From Pseudomonas sp. KUIN-1 (GTDB lineage: Bacteria > Pseudomonadota > Gammaproteobacteria > Pseudomonadales > Pseudomonadaceae): DNA of 64,000 bases. The position numbers and the translations under genes are program-made. Shown here piece by piece: positions 43,511 to 50,856 of this stretch. Where the stretch lies: assembly GCF_009176725.1 (NCBI RefSeq), contig NZ_AP020337.1, positions 806,001 through 870,000 on the forward strand. Direction: 5' to 3'. Each line of letters starts with the position of its first letter. Position 1 is the first letter of the stretch. The notes under the pieces are model-generated. The model did not search any database. It saw only the letters and a program-made list of their open reading frames with translations, and was not told where the DNA came from.

Positions 43511-43650
43511 ACATAAAGTAAGTTAGGTGGAATGCTTCTGAGCTACGATGATTGTGTCGCCGTTCTGGGCGATTGCCCATGGCCTCTACCGTATCGTGTG
43601 AGCTGGTGCCCCACCGCTACCCTAGTGTTCAAGTCTTGGGTGTGTTAGCC
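43511..43650 (+). repeat. Integron-like element repeat, copy B, with xerC 5' remnant
   Basis: Bases 43511-43589 are identical to 44860-44938. The copy includes the start codon of a xerC-like gene (ATG 43579), and the next codons MASTVSCELVPHRYPSVQ still resemble MASTVSYEHVLHRYLSVQ of the copy at 44928. Similarity is lost by about 43650. No further gene is visible up to the effector stop at 43883. Confidence 0.85.
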
Positions 43651-43882
43651 AAGAATACGGCGCACGGGTTGATGCTTTTTATGCTATCTGATCCTTGAAG
43701 GGTACCTTGGTAATTGCTGCCGACCCTGGAGTTGCCTAGCAGCAGCTTAAGGGTCGACAGCAAAGGACTGCTCAGGGTAATTACTCGACTCATTCAGCAG
43801 TACTGATTGAAACTTCGATTATGCTGGCCCGAAGAGTTCGGTTTTTTCAGACGAATTCTTGAAGACCTTTATCTCCATCCGA

Positions 43883-44569
43883 TTATCCAGTAAAGCGGCT
43901 CATGATAAAGTCATCGGGGTCAGGGAAGTTGTCATCGTCTGAATCAGACTGGACTTCTCTGAGCAGTTCGCCGGCTTGCTTTGTCGACACATTGTGTCCT
44001 GCCGCACGCATTTCATCCCTGAAGACTTTCGCATTTTCTCCAGGAGCACTGCTTTTTGATCCGAGCACAAATTTGCGCGGAATCGATTGATCTGTCATGA
44101 GTGCGGTGCCGCCGGTCCTGGGGTCGGTTATCAGGCTTAAGTTGTTTCTGACGCCGATAGTGCGTACCAGTGTGGGATTACTCGTGTCAGCAAACATGGC
44201 AAAGTCCTTGGCTTCTTTTTGGGATGAAGACAAATAATGATGTCGTCTGGCTTCAGACTGAGCCTCCCTACTCAAGTTCATAAACATATTTGCGTTGCCA
44301 CCTGCAGTAGCGCCGCCAGTTTTTCTACCTGCATCGAACCCTTTGCTTCTCAAGTCTATTTTTGATTGCATGGATGTACCGTGCCACAAAACAGATTCGC
44401 TATACACGCTCCTCGCATTGGGTATCAAGTTGCCACTGGATGGCTCTGAATCAGTTTCGTAGCCGCGATCATCGCTGTTCGTCGGTCTGCTTGCCGCCCT
44501 GGGTTCCTCATGGCTTTCGTAACCGGAATAATATCCAGTGCTTCTTGACGTACTCGATACACAGCCCAT
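43883..44569 (-). CDS. avrRpm1: Type III effector, AvrRpm1 family
   Basis: A 228-residue effector. It starts MGCVSSTSRSTGYYSGYE, with Gly2 and Cys3 as the N-myristoylation and palmitoylation site used at the plant plasma membrane. The ADP-ribosyltransferase-like fold is indicated by LWHGTS, with His63, and Asp185; these numbers match the catalytic positions I recall. I could not place the tyrosine of the triad with confidence. The family modifies RIN4 and triggers RPM1-type immunity. The ATG has AAAAGG upstream and an Hrp box 33 bases away. The frame is intact in a region of broken genes, and is AT-richer than the core. The family is also known as avrPpiA. Confidence 0.92.
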   Translation of the reverse strand: MGCVSSTSRSTGYYSGYESHEEPRAASRPTNSDDRGYETDSEPSSGNLIPNARSVYSESVLWHGTSMQSKIDLRSKGFDAGRKTGGATAGGNANMFMNLSREAQSEARRHHYLSSSQKEAKDFAMFADTSNPTLVRTIGVRNNLSLITDPRTGGTALMTDQSIPRKFVLGSKSSAPGENAKVFRDEMRAAGHNVSTKQAGELLREVQSDSDDDNFPDPDDFIMSRFTG

Positions 44570-44601
44570 AAAAGACCTTTTGCTTGAAGGTATGGAACTG
44601 A

Positions 44602-44630
44602 TCTGTGGCATTCGAGAGCTAATGAGTTCC
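44602..44630 (-). promoter_or_regulatory. Hrp box (HrpL promoter) of avrRpm1
   Basis: On the minus strand GGAACT, a 16-base spacer and CCACAGA match the HrpL consensus GGAACC/T-N15-16-CCACNNA. It ends 32 bases before the avrRpm1 start codon, so expression is expected with the type III secretion regulon. Confidence 0.85.
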
Positions 44631-44859
44631 CTGTCAGAGTCGACCCATTGCGCTGGAAGCGATTGACTGCGCATTCGCCTGTACGCTTTACAAATCTACA
44701 GGTCTGGACACGCTCAGGCTGAAGCAGAAAAAGCTTAACGCAGGATTTTCTCTGGGGGCTGTAGGCTTCCTTCACAAATCATGCCGGAATGCATTTGAAG
44801 CATCATGCCTCTTGCCACGCTTCGCTTTCTCATCGGGCCTTGCGCTGATTTTCCATTCT

Positions 44860-44938
44860 ACATAAAGTAAGTTAGGTGGAATGCTTCTGAGCTACGATGA
44901 TTGTGTCGCCGTTCTGGGCGATTGCCCATGGCCTCTAC
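44860..44938 (+). repeat. Integron-like element repeat, copy C (xerC leader)
   Basis: Identical over 79 bases to 43511-43589. It contains the leader and first codons of the xerC-like gene. About 15 more bases to the left match with two differences (TTTTCC runs). Confidence 0.88.
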
Positions 44939-45416
44939 TGTCTCTTATGAGCACGTGCTTCACCGTTACCTCAGCGTTCAAGAATGGCTGACACTGCTCG
45001 ATAACCTGGGAAGAGCGCCGGCTACCTTGGATGCGTACGGCAGGGGATTGGCGCATTACTTGCTACACTGCGAAGCCTCCGGTCTGGAGGCTGAATCCAT
45101 CACATTTGAGCAAGTAACGCTCTACATTCGTCGGCTACTGCCCGGGCAAGAAAACGCGGTGGCGAATTCGACCTTGCACCAGCGCCTCGCCGCGATCCGC
45201 ATGTGGTACGACCACTTGGTGTTTCAGGGGCGTTGCGCACAGAATCCGGTACCTCGTGGCCAGCACGGCCGCCTGTGTCAGGTCCCTGGACATTCAGGCT
45301 TTGTGAGAGGGCTGGTGCCTCGCCTGCTAAAGCTGCCCGACATCCCCACGGATGAGCAGTGGCGTTACTTTCTCAGCATCGCGGCCAGATCGTCCAGCCG
45401 CGTCGTGTGCTACAGC
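44928..45416 (+). pseudogene. XerC-type tyrosine recombinase of the integron-like element, truncated
   Basis: The N-terminal core-binding domain is well preserved: MASTVSYEHVLHRYLSVQ, then NLGRAPATLDAYGRGLAHYL and STLHQRLAAIRMWYDHLVFQ, to DEQWRYFLSIAAR. After SSSRVVCYS the frame enters sequence of another gene on the opposite strand. The catalytic half (Arg, HxxR, Tyr) is absent. The step from SIAAR to SSSRVVCYS may also hide an internal deletion. The recombinase is therefore inactive unless supplied in trans. Confidence 0.82.
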
Positions 45417-45683
45417 GACATCGAGCATTTTGTCAGCAATGTCGCGGCAGGTGCCTTTGGAGCGGTCGAAGTCAAGACGACCCTGCAGGATGCCGTTGGT
45501 GAGCAGGTTGTACAAAGCCGGGTTGGCACGCTGAATAATCAACCCTGGCAGTGATGAAACGGCGCTGGTGGCGTTAGAGATCATCGACCCCATGATCGTC
45601 TGAAATCCGGAAGTTGCTCCATTCAACTGATTTTGAAGCGTGTTGTTCATGCTCATGTTTCCGCAGACCAGATTGAGGTGGTT
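45414..45683 (-). pseudogene. Fragment of an ICE conjugation protein (PFL_4711-like)
   Basis: About 90 codons read in the minus direction: NLVCGNMSMNNTLQNQLNG, SSLPGLIIQRANPALYNLLT, LDFDRSKGTCRDIADKML. This matches my memory of the integrating conjugative element protein family PFL_4711 (TIGR03755), a periplasmic or pilus-assembly associated protein. Both ends are cut: the left end meets the xerC-like sequence within about three bases of 45415. It is a second sign, with the relaxase, that a conjugative element once stood here. Confidence 0.7.
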
Positions 45684-45763
45684 ACCGTGGTGGATGACAC
45701 GCTGTTGCCGCTCATGAGGGATTAACCCGCGTGCCGGCGAGTCGCTGCTCCACGTCATCCGAC

Positions 45764-45783
45764 TTAAAAGCCAGCGCTTTTAA
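45764..45783. repeat. Perfect 20-base palindrome between recombinase fragments
   Basis: TTAAAAGC, CAGC, GCTTTTAA is a perfect 8-4-8 inverted repeat. It lies between the ICE fragment and the second recombinase fragment. It could be a terminator-like hairpin or a recombination-site remnant. Confidence 0.6.
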
Positions 45784-45827
45784 CCGTTTGCGTAGTCACA
45801 GCTTGGGTAAGTGAAACTTCAGCACTT

Positions 45828-46265
45828 GTGGCACTCCTCCATCAGCGGCCACAACGTCGAGGCATAAAGCATCTTCGGGTGCATGGGAAGGGGAGCAAGA
45901 TCCGCTTTTTACCGCTCCGTCCGGTAGCAGCTGAGCGAATTTATGCGTACCTGGAACGGGATGTATGTCGAGACGCAGCGCCGGGTCCGCTGTTTCGCTC
46001 GATGCGGGGCACCACCAGTGCCGGCGTCACTGCGAATGGTCTTTACACAATTGTTGCGCAGTGGGCACGCGTGGCAGGCATCGAGGTCGAGCGGTTGGGT
46101 GTTCACGGACTGCGGGCCACTGCGGCGACCAACGCACTTGAGCATGACGCAGACATTGCGAAGGTGCAGGTCTGGCTGGGCCAAGCAAACATAAGCACGA
46201 CCCGTCTTTATGATCGGCGCGGCCAACGGCCCTAGGATTCACCGACTTTCAAAGTTAAGTATTGA
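45828..46265 (+). pseudogene. C-terminal part of a second tyrosine recombinase, with stop before the end
   Basis: The sequence RRGIKHLRVHGKGSKIRFLP, then HGLRATAATNALEHDADIAK and ISTTRLYDRRGQRP, is the catalytic half of a phage-type integrase different from the XerC type. A TAG at 46233-46235 interrupts it, yet DSPTFKVKY and a TGA follow in the same frame, the usual C-terminus (RPEDSPTFK), so GAG to TAG is likely. The catalytic His of LGHANI is Gln (WLGQANI). The N-terminal half is missing. Confidence 0.8.
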
Positions 46266-46315
46266 CCTAGCCAAACTCCAGATGAGAGCTGGAAAGCCTG
46301 TGTTGTAAATCCCGC

Positions 46316-46885
46316 CTAGAGCTCCTTCAGAGCCGTCGCGGTCTCTGAGAGGATTTCGTCGGACAAGCCCCCCTCGCCGATTGCTCGTGCCATGGCAAGG
46401 GCACCAACCATTGCACTGAGTAGCAAGCATGAGCGACGTCGATCACCATAGGCGTCCGTAGTCGGCGTCAATCCGGCAAGAAGTTCGAGATACAGCTCGA
46501 CTTGGCGTGCGTAGGCCGAGCGGGTTCGATCATTCGTGCGCGAAATATCCTCGGCCAGCCCGGCCACTGCACATCCGCCCTCAGGAAGCGCGCGATGTGC
46601 CGGACTCAGGTAGTCGTCTATGATCGCTTCGAGCGCTCGTCTGCCACCCTGACCGCACGTAGCCACGGTCCGCGCGCTTCCTTGGGCCAAAGCGCGTTCC
46701 ACTGCGGCGGTGACCAGTTCATCTCGAGATTCGAAATGACGGTAGAAGCCGCCGTGGGTCAGACCGGCTTCCTGCATCAGATCCGCCACGCCGATACCGT
46801 TTATGCCACTGCGGCGAATTTGAGCTGCAGCGACATTGATGATTCGATCGTGGCTTGTTGCCTTGTCTGCTTTCGAGCTACCCAT
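46316..46885 (-). CDS. TetR/AcrR family transcriptional regulator
   Basis: A 189-residue repressor-type protein. The N-terminal helix-turn-helix is IGVADLMQEAGLTHGGFYRH, followed by FESRDELV. The ligand-binding C-terminal part is not recognisable. The start MGSSKADK is chosen because the domain begins soon after; a perfect inverted repeat 20 bases upstream suggests autoregulation. It lies downstream of, and on the same strand as, the enoyl-CoA hydratase gene. Confidence 0.87.
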   Translation of the reverse strand: MGSSKADKATSHDRIINVAAAQIRRSGINGIGVADLMQEAGLTHGGFYRHFESRDELVTAAVERALAQGSARTVATCGQGGRRALEAIIDDYLSPAHRALPEGGCAVAGLAEDISRTNDRTRSAYARQVELYLELLAGLTPTTDAYGDRRRSCLLLSAMVGALAMARAIGEGGLSDEILSETATALKEL

Positions 46886-46905
46886 GAATGGGTCTCCAGT
46901 ACCAA

Positions 46906-46925
46906 TGGGATACCAGTTTATCCCA
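46906..46925. promoter_or_regulatory. Probable TetR-family operator
   Basis: TGGGATA, six bases, TATCCCA: a perfect inverted repeat 20 bases upstream of the tetR-like start codon, the typical place for autorepression. Confidence 0.65.
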
Positions 46926-47003
46926 AAGAGTGTGAGTGCGACCCAGTTCATTCGAAGTACGCCAAGGCTTCGGACGCACCAAAGACGATTGCTATTCGTG
47001 CTG

Positions 47004-47837
47004 TTAGGTATTGGTTCTGAGATTGCCGAGGTGATAGCCCATCCGGGCCTCGAAGTCAGCCCCCACTTCGTCGCGCTTTTGCGCTATGCGGGCTCCCCGC
47101 TCATGAACCGTCGGCCAAGAGAACGCATTAAGGAAAACTTCCTGTGTTTGCATAAGATCCTCAGCGGATGGCAGGGTTCTGCGGTTAATCAGCCCTTTGG
47201 CCTCGGCCAGCGCAGGCTTGTCGAACGACGCGATGCGTCGAGCGAGATTGTCGACAAATGCGTCGAGTTCATTATCGGGGAGGGCGCGGTTCACCCACCC
47301 GTAAAGCGCTGCAGTGGCTGCGTCGAAATCATCACTGCCTAGGACGATTTCGAGTGCCCTTGCCCGCCCGACGAGGAGTGGTAGTCGCTCCGTTGCGCCA
47401 CCGCCTGGGAACACGCCTGCTCCGACCTCGATCTGGGCAAAGATCGCACGCTCAAGGCTTGCAAATCGCATATCACATGCCAGAGCAATCTCAGAACCCC
47501 CGCCACGCGTGCGACCCCGAATTGAGGCGATGGTCACAACAGGTGAGGTGGTCAACCGTGTGGTGGCATCGATGAACGTTGGCAGTCCAGTAGGTCCAGG
47601 CTGCAGGGGAAAATCGGCGACCCGGGATACATCATAGTGATTGACAAAAAAATCCTGGTCATCGCTATCGAATACGACCACCCGCAACGCGTCATCGGAT
47701 TCGATAAGAGTGGCGATCTGCTGCAACTCGATGAGGGTGTCCGGATCGCAAAAGTTGAGGGGCGGATTGTTGAAAGTCACTCGCCAGTATCCCGGCGCTA
47801 CATCGGTGATCGTGAACTGGGTCAGTAGAGATCTCAT
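47004..47837 (-). CDS. Enoyl-CoA hydratase/isomerase family protein
   Basis: A 277-residue crotonase-fold protein. The oxyanion-hole region IRGRTRGGGSEIALACDMRF is present, and a second conserved loop AGVFPGGGATERL. The usual catalytic Glu of hydratases in GGG-xE is not obvious, so the reaction is open (hydratase, isomerase or dehalogenase). It stands upstream of a tetR-like gene on the same strand, 118 bases apart, and both look like an acquired pair between recombinase and IS remnants. Confidence 0.8.
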   Translation of the reverse strand: MRSLLTQFTITDVAPGYWRVTFNNPPLNFCDPDTLIELQQIATLIESDDALRVVVFDSDDQDFFVNHYDVSRVADFPLQPGPTGLPTFIDATTRLTTSPVVTIASIRGRTRGGGSEIALACDMRFASLERAIFAQIEVGAGVFPGGGATERLPLLVGRARALEIVLGSDDFDAATAALYGWVNRALPDNELDAFVDNLARRIASFDKPALAEAKGLINRRTLPSAEDLMQTQEVFLNAFSWPTVHERGARIAQKRDEVGADFEARMGYHLGNLRTNT

Positions 47838-48474
47838 TCAGGATATTCCTTATAGGATGCTGAGTATTGGACGTATCGAGAATGCAGGCATCTCTCGCTG
47901 TATAGCATCAGGATGACGACCGTAATCAGGATGTCAGATATAATCCTCATCGTCAAAGACGTTTTGTATCCGAGCCTCTTTGCACAGCAGCTTCAGACAA
48001 AACAGGTTTGTGATCGCCGAAGCTCTGATCGCAGCGAGCATCCTTGCTACCCATCGAACCTTATATTAATGCCCCGATAGGTAATCTCTCAGGCGCATGA
48101 TAGGGCGCGCTTGGCGCGCTTTCGAAGCCGTGACCATGACAACCGATCGCGGGCCGAACTTGCGATGGCTAGTGCTCGTCATAGCCGAACGCGCCAGCAA
48201 CCTGACGCTGCTGGAAGCCTCTAGCCAAGTGAATCGAGATATGGACGGTTCGGCGCCTCCTGCTGATCAAGGTGGCTCAGACGGATCCTATGACACTCAT
48301 GTAAGCGCCGGTCTTGACGGTCTTGGCACGTTGTGCTTTGGCGCGCACAGCGATAACGAAACCCCGGACATGAGCTCTTTGCCAATCGCGACCAGACGGG
48401 CTGTGATTTTCATGAGCCGTTATTGAAGAAGAATGTGTGCATGGGGCACCGGCTTGGATCTTTGAATGCGACGT
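47838..48474. other. Gene-free stretch between hydratase gene and IS66 remnant
   Basis: About 640 bases with no supported gene. The first 250 bases are AT-rich and hold the presumed promoter of the hydratase gene; ATCAGGATG occurs twice near 47907 and 47922. From about 48090 the sequence is GC-richer and may be residue of another element, but no family was recognised. A 109-codon plus-strand frame (48097-48426) has no ribosome site and is not called. Confidence 0.4.
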
Positions 48475-49877
48475 CAAACCTGCAAAGAGCCAGTTCTTGC
48501 GTCCCAAAGCCCAAGGTCGGATCTGGTTCTCGCACCAGTTATTATCAATGGGTACGGCCCCGTCATCGAGGTAGCGCGACAGCGCTGCCCAGCGTTTCAG
48601 GCTGTAATCCAGTGCTCTGCTGATAGCCGAACCTTCGGGCACGAGATCGCGCTGGGCGATCATCCAGGCATGCAGCCTATCCATCACCGGTACGGCTTTT
48701 TCTTGCCGTATTCGGCGCCGTAAATCCGGCTCCAGGTCGCGCACTTCACTCTCGATTTCTTAAAGCAACTGGATGTAGCGCAGGGCCTGTTCGGCGAGCG
48801 TGCTCTTGTTGGTCGCGTGCAGTTCGAAGAACTTGCGCCGCGCATGGGCCATGCAACCGATCTCGGTCACGCCGAGTGCGAAGCTGGCCTTGTAGCCGCC
48901 AAAATCATCACAGACCAGTTTACCCTTCCGGTCTTGCAGGAAGTTGCGAGCATGTTCACCAGCGCGGCTGGGACTGAAGTCATAAACAACAGCTGCTGTT
49001 TCGCAGAACTGACTGGTGGCGTATGCCCAAACATAGGAGCGGTGGGTTTTCTTTGAGCCCGGCACGAGCATCTGCACGGGTGTTTCATCGGCATGAACAA
49101 CCTGTTGCCCAAGCACTACGTCGCGCAGTGCATCGACCAGAGGTTGCAGCTGCACCCCAGTCACACCAACCCATTGAGCCAACGTTGAACGTGGAATCGC
49201 CAAGCCGGCACGACCGAAGATCGATTCCTGACGATAAAGAGGCAGATGGTCAGCAAACTTCGCGATCATGACGTGGGCCAGTAACCCGGCAGTCGGGATT
49301 CCCTTATCAATGATCTGCGCCGGAACCGGCGCCTGGATCAGCGTTTCGCAGTCATCACAGACCCACTTGCCACGGACATGGCGCTCAACGGTAAATACGC
49401 CGGGCGTGTAGTCCAGCTTTTCGCTGACGTCCTCACCGATACGTTGAGTGCGCAGCCACATAGGCAGTGAGTGTTGTCCGGCTCGTGATGGATTAGCGTG
49501 CGTGGAAACTCTGCCGGCAAAGCAGTGCGTTTGGGCTTTTGCTTTTTCTCGGTCGGAGCCAGCACTGCTTGCAAGGCTTGAGGCTCTGCTTCAATCGCCG
49601 CGATATCGGTATCGATCAGGTCATCGAGCAAGCTGGCCTGCTCAGGATTCATCTGCTCGCTGCGCTTGGCAAACTTCAAACGCTTGAGTTGTGCGATCTC
49701 GTGGGTGAGCTTCTCGATAACCGTTTGATCGCGTTTGATCTTCTTGCCCATCGTCTCGACCGTCTTACCCAGTGTGTCGACTTGATGGTCGAGCGTCTCG
49801 ACACGCTGTATCAACTGCGCCGCCAAAGCGCGCAGCTGTTCAGGGGTAAGATGGTCGAGATTGGGGAGCGAAGTCAT
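48475..49877 (-). pseudogene. tnpC: IS66 transposase TnpC, broken by frameshift and stop, 3' truncated
   Basis: The N-terminal part (from 49877) begins MTSLPNLDHLTPEQLRALA and has a leucine-zipper-like coiled coil. Near 49455 one base is missing after CGCAL, where the family continues KRIGEDVSEKLDY in the other frame. The DDE catalytic region follows (HADETPVQM, CDDFGGYK). A TAA at 48760-48762 interrupts LRYIQLL/EIESEV in frame, where homologues have Tyr. The Glu of DDE lies in NNWCENQIRPW. The match ends at NWLFAG near 48475. Confidence 0.88.
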
Positions 49878-49938
49878 GGTGCCGATTTTGCCACAGCAAG
49901 CAGTTCGCGGCGATAGACCGATAGGCTAATGGCAGCCG

Positions 49939-50274
49939 TTAAAGCAGTGTGATCGAGCCGCCGGAACCTACGCGTTGCCATGGCAAGCCCAGTACTAAAG
50001 CCTGAAGTTGCTCGGGAGCCAACTCCAGTTCAGAGCCTTGGCGAATACCTGGCCAGTGGAACTTGCCTTGGTTCAATCGGCGAGCCGCCAGCCAGATACC
50101 GAAGCCGTCATGCACCAAAACTTTCATGCGTTTGGCGCGGCGATTGGCGAACAGATAAGCGCAGTGCGGCTTCGCCGCACCGAACACCGCGATCACCCTG
50201 GCCAATGCCGTCTCGGTACCGGCGCGCATGTCCATCGGCTCGGTGGCGAGCCAGATCGCATCGATGCGGATCAA
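49939..50274 (-). CDS. tnpB: IS66 Orf2 family protein TnpB
   Basis: A 111-residue accessory protein: IRIDAIWLATEPMDMRAGTE, then AYLFANRRAKRMKVLVHDG and a C-terminal LPWQRVG. The frame is open. The start is taken as TTG at 50274, overlapping the end of tnpA as is usual in IS66; a longer frame upstream has no similarity. It probably has no role now, since tnpA and tnpC are broken. Confidence 0.85.
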   Translation of the reverse strand: MIRIDAIWLATEPMDMRAGTETALARVIAVFGAAKPHCAYLFANRRAKRMKVLVHDGFGIWLAARRLNQGKFHWPGIRQGSELELAPEQLQALVLGLPWQRVGSGGSITLL

Positions 50275-50596
50275 AGGACAAGCCCTCGGACAAAGCGGGC
50301 GCATCCGTCAGGGTCGGAAGTTGGCCATTTTACGATGAGCGATTGCTCGCCACGCGGCAGCTCAATGATCGCTGACGCTTCGGTCTTATGTTTGGTTCAA
50401 CCGGCGCGACTTTCAAAGGAATGAAAGCTGGCAGCGCGACTGCCTGCTGATCACGGTAAAGCGGTATCCACCGGCGAACGACATTGGCATTAATCCCGTG
50501 ACTCATCGCAATAGCTGCCACGGAAACACCGAGCTGCTCGCACTCTTGAACGACTTGGGTCTTGAAGGATTTCGGGTATGACTTACGTTGGCGCAT
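50271..50596 (-). pseudogene. tnpA: IS66 TnpA, frameshifted
   Basis: A small helix-turn-helix protein: MRQRKSYPKSFKTQVVQECE, INANVVRRWIPLYRDQ. After VAPVEPN the frame diverges, while KTEASAIIELPRGEQSLIVK follows in another frame down to the TGA at 50271-50273. One A seems lost in the run near the break. Confidence 0.82.
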
Positions 50597-50856
50597 GACG
50601 ATCCTGGCATTAAGGGTAATTGCGTCCGCATAAAAATACGCGGACACAATCGCCCTTATTGCTCGAGCTAGGAAGGCGTGTTCCCCGGCCCCTTACGTAT
50701 TTTCAGTAGTAGTGTCAATTCTGCATCAGCAGCAATAATTAGGTGAATGCCAGTCGTCTCTAAGCCCCACAAAAGGAGTCAGTCGCTGTCCGTTAGAGAG
50801 CCAGTCATGCTGGACTCGTTTTCGCCTTTGCCTGGTTTTATTATTTAGCGGTTTGA

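Larger units (their letters stand above)
42460..45416 (+). mobile_element. Integron-like element (ILE) inserted in rulB, two cassettes
   Basis: The unit runs from the rulB break to the end of the recognisable xerC-like sequence. Three copies of the 30-base repeat divide it into a left cassette (DUF3757-like secreted protein), a right cassette (avrRpm1 with its Hrp box) and the terminal recombinase. Copies B and C are identical over 79 bases and each runs into the start of a xerC-like gene, so copy B marks an older, decayed recombinase. Stepwise insertion at the same site is inferred. Confidence 0.7.
48475..50650 (-). mobile_element. IS66-family insertion sequence, truncated and inactive
   Basis: The three IS66 genes tnpA-tnpB-tnpC are in the usual order on the minus strand. 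tnpA has a frameshift; tnpC has a frameshift, a stop and lacks its 3' end. The left (tnpC) end stops after NWLFAG, so the terminal repeat is gone on that side. Near the other end a hairpin GTCCGC/GCGGAC lies upstream of tnpA. The element is dead. Confidence 0.85.

Noticed and set aside
44570..44674. Longer start for the avrRpm1 gene
   Set aside because: It would bury the MGC acylation site and overlap the Hrp box, which must lie upstream of the message start.
42460..44895. Three exact repeats as a CRISPR array
   Set aside because: The copies are about 1.05 and 1.35 kb apart, extend into gene starts, and have no regular spacers or cas genes.
48097..48426. 109-codon plus-strand frame left of the IS66 remnant
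   Set aside because: No ribosome site, no similarity and atypical composition; likely chance in mosaic sequence.
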